64,000 nt of DNA from Hydractinia symbiolongicarpus. Its lineage: Eukaryota; Cnidaria; Hydrozoa; Anthoathecata; Hydractiniidae. Positions within the stretch are counted from its first letter, which is position 1, and every line of letters starts with the position of its first letter. A program made the position numbers and the translations under genes. The notes under the pieces are model-generated. The model saw only the letters and a list, made by a program, of their open reading frames with translations, searched no databases and was not told the DNA's origin. The stretch is from contig NC_079883.1 in the NCBI RefSeq assembly GCF_029227915.1, positions 11,222,001-11,286,000 of the forward strand. Reading direction: 5' to 3'. This document shows, piece after piece, positions 51,344 through 64,000 of this stretch.

Positions 51344-51724
51344 TTACTTCTTCTGTCCTTTGTCGTTCTTCTTTGGGAGTAAGACAGCTTGAATGTTTGG
51401 CAAAACACCACCAGCTGCAATGGTTACACCGCTCAAAAGTTTGTTTAATTCTTCATCATTACGAACAGCCAATTGTAAATGTCTTGGAATAATCCTAGCT
51501 TTTTTGTTGTCTCTTGCTGCGTTACCAGCCAACTCCAATATCTCAGCAGATAAATATTCCAAGACGGCTGCTAAGTAAACTGGTGCTCCAGATCCAATTC
51601 GGTTAGCATAGTGCCCTCTACGAAGGAATCTATGCACTCTACCGACTGGAAATTGAAGTCCAGCTCTTGAGGATCTTGTCTTGGCTTTAGCCTTAGCTTT
51701 TCCACCTTTTCCACGTCCAGACAT
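51344..51724 (-). CDS. H2A: Histone H2A, unit 11
   Basis: Identical protein. Stem-loop at 51306-51321. Confidence 0.97.
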   Translation of the reverse strand: MSGRGKGGKAKAKAKTRSSRAGLQFPVGRVHRFLRRGHYANRIGSGAPVYLAAVLEYLSAEILELAGNAARDNKKARIIPRHLQLAVRNDEELNKLLSGVTIAAGGVLPNIQAVLLPKKNDKGQKK

Positions 51725-52008
51725 AACTGCGATTTGATTTGTAAGTTAATACAAAAACGTACGAATATTTAACGTAAGTGTTAACGAAATAAACTTTACT
51801 CGTTTTTTCATCATAAAAATAGGATCGAAATCATGTTTTTTTAACCAATCATAATTAAGTATTAAACAAAAGATTTTTTTTTTAACCAATTAAATTGCGT
51901 ATCGGCGTTTTCGGATCGAATTCGATCCGATTTTTTTACTTATAAACAAAAAGTTTTGACTTGCAGTTTAATGCTTATTTACAAGTTAAGTAGCAAAAAT
52001 TTTTAACC

Positions 52009-52413
52009 ATGTCTGACGCAGCAGCTAAAGGAGGAAAACAGGCACCTAAAGTAGCCAAGAAAGGTGAAAAAAGAGCCGGCAAAAAAGGAGGAAAGATTGG
52101 TGGAACTGGTGAAAAGAAACGCAAGAGAAAGAGAAAGGAAAGTTATGCTATTTACATCTACAATGTTTTGAAACAAGTTCACCCAGATGTCGGAGTTTCA
52201 AGCAAAGCTATGAGCATCATGAACTCATTTGTCAACGACATCTTTGAGCGCATTGCTTCCGAAGCTTCGCGTTTGGCTCTTCAAAACAAAAAGTCGACCA
52301 TCTCTTCTCGTGAAATTCAAACCGCAGTACGTCTTCTCTTGCCTGGAGAACTTGCAAAACACGCAGTCAGTGAAGGAACAAAAGCCGTCACAAAATACAC
52401 AAGCAGCAAGTAA
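52009..52413 (+). CDS. H2B: Histone H2B, unit 11
   Basis: Identical protein. Stem-loop at 52437-52452. Its last codons and 3' region are the left end of the duplicated segment. Confidence 0.97.
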   Translation: MSDAAAKGGKQAPKVAKKGEKRAGKKGGKIGGTGEKKRKRKRKESYAIYIYNVLKQVHPDVGVSSKAMSIMNSFVNDIFERIASEASRLALQNKKSTISSREIQTAVRLLLPGELAKHAVSEGTKAVTKYTSSK

Positions 52414-52875
52414 ACCAACGTCTACCAAACACAAACGGTCTTTTTTAAGACCACACATCTTTAAAAAAACATTTACTTGGCGTCACTACAAGTTAACCGA
52501 AGTTAATAAAACTTCTAAATAATGTGCTTAAGAACACTAGCCTACATTTAAAATACTTCCCCATGTGTGTGTGTGGATTAGCTTCACTTTTCATACGTAT
52601 TATTAGCTGTACTTGCAGAAAAGACAAGTACATTGATCCATGTTATTGCTTACATTTAACTTAACCCAGCTTTTCACGGAAACACTCCCAGGCAAATTAA
52701 CCCTACAAAGTATTTCTAAATTTTTTTTGTGTCATATATGACATAGTATCGTATAGCAATAAATGTAACTGTGACAAGACTTTACACATTGTGTAATTTG
52801 GAAGCGTGCACAAAGTAATGTTTTAAAAGATTTGTGGCTATAAAAATAGCCGTTTTTGTTGAGCAATGACAACGC

Positions 52876-53232
<357 letters not shown>

Positions 53233-53710
53233 TTAACAGAATTCAGACAGCTTTAAAAAGAGGCCATAAAATTACCTACTGCTCGTGGAAACACCCTAAT
53301 TAACCAATAGAGTTGCGTCATTACAAAATGTTCCGAACATTTTGTACATTTTTTTAAGTAAAACTGTAGTTTTTTTAAAAATTCGTGGTCTTAATGTTTC
53401 AGTAAGGCAATAAATTTGGCATCGTTGGAATTCGCCAAACCTTCTGCTACTTACTAAAAAAAAAAAAAGTCAAAAGCTTTTGTGTATCAGAAGATACAGC
53501 CGTTTTCCCGTAGCCAAAAAACACAGATTTTATAAAAATGTTAAAGTAATGAGCGTAATGTCATTATGCAGCCAATCAGAAATTACTTTCTTAGCACCAA
53601 TCAAATGGTTTGTTTTGAACCTTAGCTGTCAATCAATATGAGAAATAAAACTTTGGCGCGATAGTGCATTTTAGACCGTCTTGTGTATCCGTACTACATC
53701 GACTTCTTAA

Positions 53711-54124
<414 letters not shown>

Positions 54125-54203
54125 GCATCTTACCAAACAAAAAACGGCTATTTTTATAGCCACACATCCATAAAAAATATTACGGCTAGCTTTTTATATC
54201 AAA

Positions 54204-54207
54204 TCAA
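54204..54207. other. Duplication junction with 4-nt filler
   Basis: Sequence to 54203 matches the H3 3' flank. Sequence from 54208 matches the H2B tail at 52405. Between them is TCAA, not part of either side, though it echoes the preceding ATCAAA. This resembles an end-joining scar more than unequal exchange between long homologies. Confidence 0.9.
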
Positions 54208-54255
54208 AGCAAGTAAACCAACGTCTACCAAACACAAACGGTCTTTTTTAAGACC
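54208..54255 (+). pseudogene. H2B 3' fragment with orphan stem-loop
   Basis: The last H2B codons, its stop, and the complete H2B stem-loop (54240-54255) without an H2B body. It sits downstream of the first H3 copy, so any read-through H3 transcript would meet a second histone 3' end. Confidence 0.9.
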
Positions 54256-54678
54256 ACACATCTTTAAAAAAACATTTACTTGGCGTCACTACAAGTTAAC
54301 CGAAGTTAATAAAACTTCTAAATAATGTGCTTAAGAACACTAGCCTACATTTAAAATACTTCCCCATGTGTGTGTGTGGATTAGCTTCACTTTTCATACG
54401 TATTATTAGCTGTACTTGCAGAAAAGACAAGTACATTGATCCATGTTATTGCTTACATTTAACTTAACCCAGCTTTTCACGGAAACACTCCCAGGCAAAT
54501 TAACCCTACAAAGTATTTCTAAATTTTTTTTGTGTCATATATGACATAGTATCGTATAGCAATAAATGTAACTGTGACAAGACTTTACACATTGTGTAAT
54601 TTGGAAGCGTGCACAAAGTAATGTTTTAAAAGATTTGTGGCTATAAAAATAGCCGTTTTTGTTGAGCAATGACAACGC

Positions 54679-55035
<357 letters not shown>

Positions 55036-55513
55036 TTAACAGAATTCAGACAGCTTTAAAAAGAGGCCATAAAATTACCTACTGCTCGTGGAAACACCCT
55101 AATTAACCAATAGAGTTGCGTCATTACAAAATGTTCCGAACATTTTGTACATTTTTTTAAGTAAAACTGTAGTTTTTTTAAAAATTCGTGGTCTTAATGT
55201 TTCAGTAAGGCAATAAATTTGGCATCGTTGGAATTCGCCAAACCTTCTGCTACTTACTAAAAAAAAAAAAAGTCAAAAGCTTTTGTGTATCAGAAGATAC
55301 AGCCGTTTTCCCGTAGCCAAAAAACACAGATTTTATAAAAATGTTAAAGTAATGAGCGTAATGTCATTATGCAGCCAATCAGAAATTACTTTCTTAGCAC
55401 CAATCAAATGGTTTGTTTTGAACCTTAGCTGTCAATCAATATGAGAAATAAAACTTTGGCGCGATAGTGCATTTTAGACCGTCTTGTGTATCCGTACTAC
55501 ATCGACTTCTTAA

Positions 55514-55927
<414 letters not shown>

Positions 55928-56288
55928 GCATCTTACCAAACAAAAAACGGCTATTTTTATAGCCACACATCCATAAAAAATATTACGGCTAGCTTTTTAT
56001 ATCAAACTTTGTTCTGCTTTCTGTTTAAATTTTATGCTACATAAAAATTTTATGCTACATAAAGTTTGACAATGTTAAAAATATGAAGGGCAAGAAAAGT
56101 AAAAGCAAGAAAATAAGAAATTTAAAAACGAAAATACTTAAACTTAGGGAATCTAATCTTAAAATTACTCTTTTTTAACTGTTTAAGTGACTTAAACAAG
56201 TTTAACTTTGTACCAAGATAATGTTTTTTTGTAAATGTGTGGCTATAAAAATAGCCGTTTGTTAATGTAATAGCCAGATACACACAAA

Positions 56289-56840
56289 TTATTTTTTTGC
56301 GGTCTTCTTTGCTGCCTTTTTGGGAGTCTTTTTGACCTTCTTTGCTGCAGGTTTTTTAGCAACAGGCTTCTTTGTGGGTTTCTTAGCTGCTGGTTTCTTA
56401 GCCGAGGCTTTCTTTGTGGCAGGCTTCTTTGCTGCTTTCTTTGGCGTGCTCTTCTTTGCTGGCTTCTTTTTTGGTGTACTTTTCTTTGCAGTAGGCTTCT
56501 TTGCCGTTGGCTTTTTTGCTGCGGCCTTTTTCTTAGGTTTTTCTTTTTTTACCTGACCTAGCTTGAATGATCCAGAAGCACCAGTGCCTTTAGTTTGAAT
56601 CAAATCGCCTGATGTTACTCCTCGTTTAAGAGCCATTTTCAGATGATGATCTGAGTTTTCAGCAACTTTGTAATTTGCATGAATATATTTTGTAATAGCT
56701 TGGCGAGATGAACCACCGCGTTCCTTTAGGGTAGCGATAGCAGCCTTGATCATGTCCACATATTTAGGGTGATCAGCTGTCTTCTTTGCAGCAGGTTTCT
56801 TCTTGGGTGCGATTTTCTTTGGAGAAGCTGCTTCACTCAT
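56289..56840 (-). CDS. H1: Linker histone H1, unit 11
   Basis: Identical protein. Stem-loop at 56241-56256. Confidence 0.97.
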   Translation of the reverse strand: MSEAASPKKIAPKKKPAAKKTADHPKYVDMIKAAIATLKERGGSSRQAITKYIHANYKVAENSDHHLKMALKRGVTSGDLIQTKGTGASGSFKLGQVKKEKPKKKAAAKKPTAKKPTAKKSTPKKKPAKKSTPKKAAKKPATKKASAKKPAAKKPTKKPVAKKPAAKKVKKTPKKAAKKTAKK

Positions 56841-57419
56841 TTTTAATGTTTTCTTACAACAATCCAACGATAAACGATGCTTGTTATCACAGTAGAAGTA
56901 TACTAAACATTACCGTGTAAATGAGATATAATTTAAGACGGTGCGAAGTATGCGGACGTAAAAGTACCACTCCCGGGAATTGATTTGGCGCGAAAACAGA
57001 AATGTGTGTTTCTGTACATCGTATAATGTCCGTTTTGGGAGCCGCGACTATGCGAAAGCATGTTAATTTTTATTTGTAGCACGACGCAATAGTCTGAAAG
57101 AGAAGCTGCTGGAGTTTGAGGTCTTCAGCATTACATCTACTCTGTTAATTTGGGCTTCTTCCGCGCCCGTGTTAGGATTTTCATAAAGCGTTCTTTGGTT
57201 TGCGTTGCGTATGTCGGCCTACATCATCGACACGGCCTGTTTCCGGCTATTAGGAGCAATTCATATATTGGGCACTGCGTTTCGACTTTTTTATTAGACC
57301 ACAGTAAAAAAATTCACTCACAGAAGTCCCTTTCTTTCATGGCTACAAACACGAAGAATTCTGTCGTAAGTAAAACGAATGCGCAAGCCAAAATAACGAT
57401 GGGGCGAAGTCATAAGCAT

Positions 57420-57492
57420 GGCCCTGTGGCCCAATGGATAAGGCATCTGACTACGAATCAGGGGATTCCAGGTTCGACTCCTGGCAGGGTCG
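57420..57492 (+). tRNA. tRNA-Arg(ACG), unit 11
   Basis: Same as the reference. Confidence 0.95.
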
Positions 57493-57623
57493 CACTGTCG
57501 CATTTCGGCTGCATGGTCTACTGTGTAACGCGCGCGCACGTTCTGGCGTAATGCGTTGATAAACGGAATGTACGCAGTCATATTGGAAAGTAATATCACG
57601 CACTTAGTATCGTCGCCTTTGTT

Positions 57624-57731
57624 AGCATTCATGTAAGTTACCATCCACTCGCTACAGTCGCTCTCCATCCTACGGCTAAATCAACAGCCGTGATTTTTAC
57701 TATGTCGCCGTCCATCCGTACGCGGTGACAG
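57624..57731 (+). ncRNA. Candidate Sm-class RNA, unit 11
   Basis: Unchanged copy of the element at 633-740. Confidence 0.4.
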
Positions 57732-57814
57732 TTGTAAGCTTTACAGTAACGTGACATGCTCCACAAGCAGTTACGGTGTGTGGACGATGCCTATCATGGC
57801 AACGCTTGTTCTTT

Positions 57815-58001
57815 ATCGCTTCTCGGCCTAATGGCTAAGATCAAGTGTAGTATCTGTTCTTATCAGTTTAATATCTGGTAGGCCATTCTCTGAATGGTCA
57901 GTATATTAATCTGATTTTTGGCCTTGGGTCATGGAGGTGGATTCATTCACGCCGTGACCACGGGTTGCCTTGGTGTTGCACTATTACCGATGGCGGCCCA
58001 C
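57815..58001 (+). ncRNA. U2: U2 snRNA, unit 11
   Basis: Same as the reference. Confidence 0.95.
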
Positions 58002-58191
58002 ATAAGCAATAAAAGAATAATAGCAGTCCTCTTTCCGACGGCACTCTGCATAGTCTACGGCGGGAACAAAACGCGTACACTGGGGGAGAATACAGCCTAT
58101 GCCCCGCGACACGGCAGTTTATAACACACTCAAGCCACAAGCATTAACAAACTTTGAAGGGTACCCTCATGCTACGGTGCAGTTCCAACTC

Positions 58192-58357
58192 ATACTTACC
58201 TGACGGGGAAGTAAAGACTGATCAATGAGGGTTTTCTTCCAGAGTGAGGCTCTTGCATTGCACTACGCTTGGGCTGACCTCTGCGATTACTGCAAACGTC
58301 AGTAACTCGACCGTACAATTTCTGGTAGTGGGGGCCTGCGTCCGCGCTCGCCCCCTC
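58192..58357 (+). ncRNA. U1: U1 snRNA, unit 11
   Basis: Same as the reference. Confidence 0.95.
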
Positions 58358-58705
58358 CTTAAGTCAAAATGAATGAGCTTAGAAAAGTTGCGCGGCCAAA
58401 TGTCGGTGGTGACTTAAACGCTAAGGTAAAACCTCGCTTGGCTGTTACGAAACGTGATTGCGATATAAGTCCTCGGAAGGCGGCGGAATTTTATTTTATT
58501 TGCCATTCCGTCAGGGTTATTGGATGATCGGCAATAGATCGAGTTTGTATGCATTTGAAAGCTCTTTTTTCTCGTACTATCACCTGAAAATGTCGTAGGA
58601 AAATGTCATAGGAAACACTTTCAACAACCGCCACGTTCCTTAATTGTTATAACAAGAAATATATCACAGCACCATTGAAATGAAAAGGCAACAAATGAAA
58701 ATGAA

Positions 58706-58825
58706 AAGCCTACGACACCGGGAGTTCCCAGGCGGTCCCCCATCCAAGTACTATCCCGGCCCGACGATGCTTAACTTCCGTGATCAGACGAGAACGGGTG
58801 TGTTCATCGTGGTATGGCCGTAGAC
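58706..58825 (-). rRNA. 5S rRNA, unit 12
   Basis: Same as the reference. Confidence 0.97.
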
Positions 58826-59022
58826 ATTAGTAGGGGCAAATACGTGCAATTTATTTTGACGTTGTGATCAAATTTTTTTATTTAATTTCTTTGAGTTACT
58901 TAGGACAAGGCGTATGCATGGATTATCTATTAGACTTTAAGGTTATAGTTTTGTGAAAAAAACAATGTTTTTTTAAAGATGTGTGGCTATAAAAATAGCC
59001 GTTGTTTTCTGAGTGTAGCGGT

Positions 59023-59403
59023 TTACTTCTTCTGTCCTTTGTCGTTCTTCTTTGGGAGTAAGACAGCTTGAATGTTTGGCAAAACACCACCAGCTGCAAT
59101 GGTTACACCGCTCAAAAGTTTGTTTAATTCTTCATCATTACGAACAGCCAATTGTAAATGTCTTGGAATAATCCTAGCTTTTTTGTTGTCTCTTGCTGCG
59201 TTACCAGCCAACTCCAATATCTCAGCAGATAAATATTCCAAGACGGCTGCTAAGTAAACTGGTGCTCCAGATCCAATTCGGTTAGCATAGTGCCCTCTAC
59301 GAAGGAATCTATGCACTCTACCGACTGGAAATTGAAGTCCAGCTCTTGAGGATCTTGTCTTGGCTTTAGCCTTAGCTTTTCCACCTTTTCCACGTCCAGA
59401 CAT
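59023..59403 (-). CDS. H2A: Histone H2A, unit 12
   Basis: Identical protein. Stem-loop at 58985-59000. Confidence 0.97.
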   Translation of the reverse strand: MSGRGKGGKAKAKAKTRSSRAGLQFPVGRVHRFLRRGHYANRIGSGAPVYLAAVLEYLSAEILELAGNAARDNKKARIIPRHLQLAVRNDEELNKLLSGVTIAAGGVLPNIQAVLLPKKNDKGQKK

Positions 59404-59687
59404 AACTGCGATTTGATTTGTAAGTTAATACAAAAACGTACGAATATTTAACGTAAGTGTTAACGAAATAAACTTTACTCGTTTTTTCATCATAAAAATA
59501 GGATCGAAATCATGTTTTTTTAACCAATCATAATTAAGTATTAAACAAAAGATTTTTTTTTTAACCAATTAAATTGCGTATCGGCGTTTTCGGATCGAAT
59601 TCGATCCGATTTTTTTACTTATAAACAAAAAGTTTTGACTTGCAGTTTAATGCTTATTTACAAGTTAAGTAGCAAAAATTTTTAACC

Positions 59688-60092
59688 ATGTCTGACGCAG
59701 CAGCTAAAGGAGGAAAACAGGCACCTAAAGTAGCCAAGAAAGGTGAAAAAAGAGCCGGCAAAAAAGGAGGAAAGATTGGTGGAACTGGTGAAAAGAAACG
59801 CAAGAGAAAGAGAAAGGAAAGTTATGCTATTTACATCTACAATGTTTTGAAACAAGTTCACCCAGATGTCGGAGTTTCAAGCAAAGCTATGAGCATCATG
59901 AACTCATTTGTCAACGACATCTTTGAGCGCATTGCTTCCGAAGCTTCGCGTTTGGCTCTTCAAAACAAAAAGTCGACCATCTCTTCTCGTGAAATTCAAA
60001 CCGCAGTACGTCTTCTCTTGCCTGGAGAACTTGCAAAACACGCAGTCAGTGAAGGAACAAAAGCCGTCACAAAATACACAAGCAGCAAGTAA
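59688..60092 (+). CDS. H2B: Histone H2B, unit 12
   Basis: Identical protein. Stem-loop at 60116-60131. Confidence 0.97.
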   Translation: MSDAAAKGGKQAPKVAKKGEKRAGKKGGKIGGTGEKKRKRKRKESYAIYIYNVLKQVHPDVGVSSKAMSIMNSFVNDIFERIASEASRLALQNKKSTISSREIQTAVRLLLPGELAKHAVSEGTKAVTKYTSSK

Positions 60093-60554
60093 ACCAACGT
60101 CTACCAAACACAAACGGTCTTTTTTAAGACCACACATCTTTAAAAAAACATTTACTTGGCGTCACTACAAGTTAACCGAAGTTAATAAAACTTCTAAATA
60201 ATGTGCTTAAGAACACTAGCCTACATTTAAAATACTTCCCCATGTGTGTGTGTGGATTAGCTTCACTTTTCATACGTATTATTAGCTGTACTTGCAGAAA
60301 AGACAAGTACATTGATCCATGTTATTGCTTACATTTAACTTAACCCAGCTTTTCACGGAAACACTCCCAGGCAAATTAACCCTACAAAGTATTTCTAAAT
60401 TTTTTTTGTGTCATATATGACATAGTATCGTATAGCAATAAATGTAACTGTGACAAGACTTTACACATTGTGTAATTTGGAAGCGTGCACAAAGTAATGT
60501 TTTAAAAGATTTGTGGCTATAAAAATAGCCGTTTTTGTTGAGCAATGACAACGC

Positions 60555-60911
<357 letters not shown>

Positions 60912-61389
60912 TTAACAGAATTCAGACAGCTTTAAAAAGAGGCCATAAAATTACCTACTGCTCGTGGAAACACCCTAATTAACCAATAGAGTTGCGTCAT
61001 TACAAAATGTTCCGAACATTTTGTACATTTTTTTAAGTAAAACTGTAGTTTTTTTAAAAATTCGTGGTCTTAATGTTTCAGTAAGGCAATAAATTTGGCA
61101 TCGTTGGAATTCGCCAAACCTTCTGCTACTTACTAAAAAAAAAAAAAGTCAAAAGCTTTTGTGTATCAGAAGATACAGCCGTTTTCCCGTAGCCAAAAAA
61201 CACAGATTTTATAAAAATGTTAAAGTAATGAGCGTAATGTCATTATGCAGCCAATCAGAAATTACTTTCTTAGCACCAATCAAATGGTTTGTTTTGAACC
61301 TTAGCTGTCAATCAATATGAGAAATAAAACTTTGGCGCGATAGTGCATTTTAGACCGTCTTGTGTATCCGTACTACATCGACTTCTTAA

Positions 61390-61803
<414 letters not shown>

Positions 61804-62164
61804 GCATCTTACCAAACAAAAAACGGCTATTTTTATAGCCACACATCCATAAAAAATATTACGGCTAGCTTTTTATATCAAACTTTGTTCTGCTTTCTGT
61901 TTAAATTTTATGCTACATAAAAATTTTATGCTACATAAAGTTTGACAATGTTAAAAATATGAAGGGCAAGAAAAGTAAAAGCAAGAAAATAAGAAATTTA
62001 AAAACGAAAATACTTAAACTTAGGGAATCTAATCTTAAAATTACTCTTTTTTAACTGTTTAAGTGACTTAAACAAGTTTAACTTTGTACCAAGATAATGT
62101 TTTTTTGTAAATGTGTGGCTATAAAAATAGCCGTTTGTTAATGTAATAGCCAGATACACACAAA

Positions 62165-62716
62165 TTATTTTTTTGCGGTCTTCTTTGCTGCCTTTTTGGG
62201 AGTCTTTTTGACCTTCTTTGCTGCAGGTTTTTTAGCAACAGGCTTCTTTGTGGGTTTCTTAGCTGCTGGTTTCTTAGCCGAGGCTTTCTTTGTGGCAGGC
62301 TTCTTTGCTGCTTTCTTTGGCGTGCTCTTCTTTGCTGGCTTCTTTTTTGGTGTACTTTTCTTTGCAGTAGGCTTCTTTGCCGTTGGCTTTTTTGCTGCGG
62401 CCTTTTTCTTAGGTTTTTCTTTTTTTACCTGACCTAGCTTGAATGATCCAGAAGCACCAGTGCCTTTAGTTTGAATCAAATCGCCTGATGTTACTCCTCG
62501 TTTAAGAGCCATTTTCAGATGATGATCTGAGTTTTCAGCAACTTTGTAATTTGCATGAATATATTTTGTAATAGCTTGGCGAGATGAACCACCGCGTTCC
62601 TTTAGGGTAGCGATAGCAGCCTTGATCATGTCCACATATTTAGGGTGATCAGCTGTCTTCTTTGCAGCAGGTTTCTTCTTGGGTGCGATTTTCTTTGGAG
62701 AAGCTGCTTCACTCAT
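62165..62716 (-). CDS. H1: Linker histone H1, unit 12
   Basis: Identical protein. Stem-loop at 62117-62132. Confidence 0.97.
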   Translation of the reverse strand: MSEAASPKKIAPKKKPAAKKTADHPKYVDMIKAAIATLKERGGSSRQAITKYIHANYKVAENSDHHLKMALKRGVTSGDLIQTKGTGASGSFKLGQVKKEKPKKKAAAKKPTAKKPTAKKSTPKKKPAKKSTPKKAAKKPATKKASAKKPAAKKPTKKPVAKKPAAKKVKKTPKKAAKKTAKK

Positions 62717-63295
62717 TTTTAATGTTTTCTTACAACAATCCAACGATAAACGATGCTTGTTATCACAGTAGAAGTATACTAAACATTACCGTGTAAATGA
62801 GATATAATTTAAGACGGTGCGAAGTATGCGGACGTAAAAGTACCACTCCCGGGAATTGATTTGGCGCGAAAACAGAAATGTGTGTTTCTGTACATCGTAT
62901 AATGTCCGTTTTGGGAGCCGCGACTATGCGAAAGCATGTTAATTTTTATTTGTAGCACGACGCAATAGTCTGAAAGAGAAGCTGCTGGAGTTTGAGGTCT
63001 TCAGCATTACATCTACTCTGTTAATTTGGGCTTCTTCCGCGCCCGTGTTAGGATTTTCATAAAGCGTTCTTTGGTTTGCGTTGCGTATGTCGGCCTACAT
63101 CATCGACACGGCCTGTTTCCGGCTATTAGGAGCAATTCATATATTGGGCACTGCGTTTCGACTTTTTTATTAGACCACAGTAAAAAAATTCACTCACAGA
63201 AGTCCCTTTCTTTCATGGCTACAAACACGAAGAATTCTGTCGTAAGTAAAACGAATGCGCAAGCCAAAATAACGATGGGGCGAAGTCATAAGCAT

Positions 63296-63368
63296 GGCCC
63301 TGTGGCCCAATGGATAAGGCATCTGACTACGAATCAGGGGATTCCAGGTTCGACTCCTGGCAGGGTCG
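63296..63368 (+). tRNA. tRNA-Arg(ACG), unit 12
   Basis: Same as the reference. Confidence 0.95.
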
Positions 63369-63499
63369 CACTGTCGCATTTCGGCTGCATGGTCTACTGT
63401 GTAACGCGCGCGCACGTTCTGGCGTAATGCGTTGATAAACGGAATGTACGCAGTCATATTGGAAAGTAATATCACGCACTTAGTATCGTCGCCTTTGTT

Positions 63500-63607
63500 A
63501 GCATTCATGTAAGTTACCATCCACTCGCTACAGTCGCTCTCCATCCTACGGCTAAATCAACAGCCGTGATTTTTACTATGTCGCCGTCCATCCGTACGCG
63601 GTGACAG
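63500..63607 (+). ncRNA. Candidate Sm-class RNA, unit 12
   Basis: Unchanged copy of the element at 633-740. Confidence 0.4.
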
Positions 63608-63690
63608 TTGTAAGCTTTACAGTAACGTGACATGCTCCACAAGCAGTTACGGTGTGTGGACGATGCCTATCATGGCAACGCTTGTTCTTT

Positions 63691-63877
63691 ATCGCTTCTC
63701 GGCCTAATGGCTAAGATCAAGTGTAGTATCTGTTCTTATCAGTTTAATATCTGGTAGGCCATTCTCTGAATGGTCAGTATATTAATCTGATTTTTGGCCT
63801 TGGGTCATGGAGGTGGATTCATTCACGCCGTGACCACGGGTTGCCTTGGTGTTGCACTATTACCGATGGCGGCCCAC
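63691..63877 (+). ncRNA. U2: U2 snRNA, unit 12
   Basis: Same as the reference. It is the last complete RNA gene in the window. Confidence 0.95.
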
Positions 63878-64000
63878 ATAAGCAATAAAAGAATAATAGC
63901 AGTCCTCTTTCCGACGGCACTCTGCATAGTCTACGGCGGGAACAAAACGCGTACACTGGGGGAGAATACAGCCTATGCCCCGCGACACGGCAGTTTATAA

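Overview
The window is eukaryotic, from an invertebrate animal, and is almost entirely a tandem array of one 5,876-bp gene cluster. It encodes intronless replication-dependent histones H1, H3, H4, H2B and H2A. Each gene ends in a histone 3' stem-loop in place of a visible poly(A) signal. The same unit carries U1 and U2 spliceosomal snRNAs, a 5S rRNA, a tRNA-Arg(ACG) and one unassigned candidate Sm-class RNA. The phylum cannot be fixed from sequence alone. Confirming the candidate as a spliced-leader RNA would narrow it to trans-splicing lineages.

Order within a unit, read as in unit 1: U1(-), U2(-), candidate RNA(-), tRNA-Arg(-), H1(+), H3(-), H4(+), H2B(-), H2A(+), 5S(+). H3/H4 and H2B/H2A are divergent pairs sharing promoter spacers with CCAAT boxes and perfect inverted repeats. 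H1/H3 and H4/H2B converge on their stem-loops. U1 and U2 share a 14-bp proximal promoter motif. The unit therefore mixes cell-cycle-regulated Pol II mRNA genes, Pol II snRNA genes and Pol III genes.

Layout: units 1-3 (1-17628) are complete and unit 4 (17629-20065) stops at a gap of exactly 500 N (20066-20565). Beyond the gap the cluster runs in the opposite orientation: partial unit 5 (20566-21305), units 6-10 (21306-50684), unit 11 (50685-58363, with a 1,803-bp internal duplication giving two H4 and two H3 genes) and partial unit 12 (58364-64000). Copies are nearly identical; about a dozen differences were seen by eye. These include H4 G11R (unit 8), H3 D123Y (unit 12), a tRNA first-base change (unit 2) and an H2A frameshift (unit 6). 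One base in the H1 upstream region separates all left-arm from all right-arm copies that cover it.

Functionally the unit supplies DNA packaging proteins together with RNAs needed in bulk for splicing and translation. The most notable unexplained item is the candidate Sm-class RNA between U2 and the tRNA: hairpin, Sm-like U-run, hairpin, preceded by a splice-donor-like sequence. Boundaries of U1, U2 and the candidate are inferred from homology or structure and are accurate to a few bases at best.
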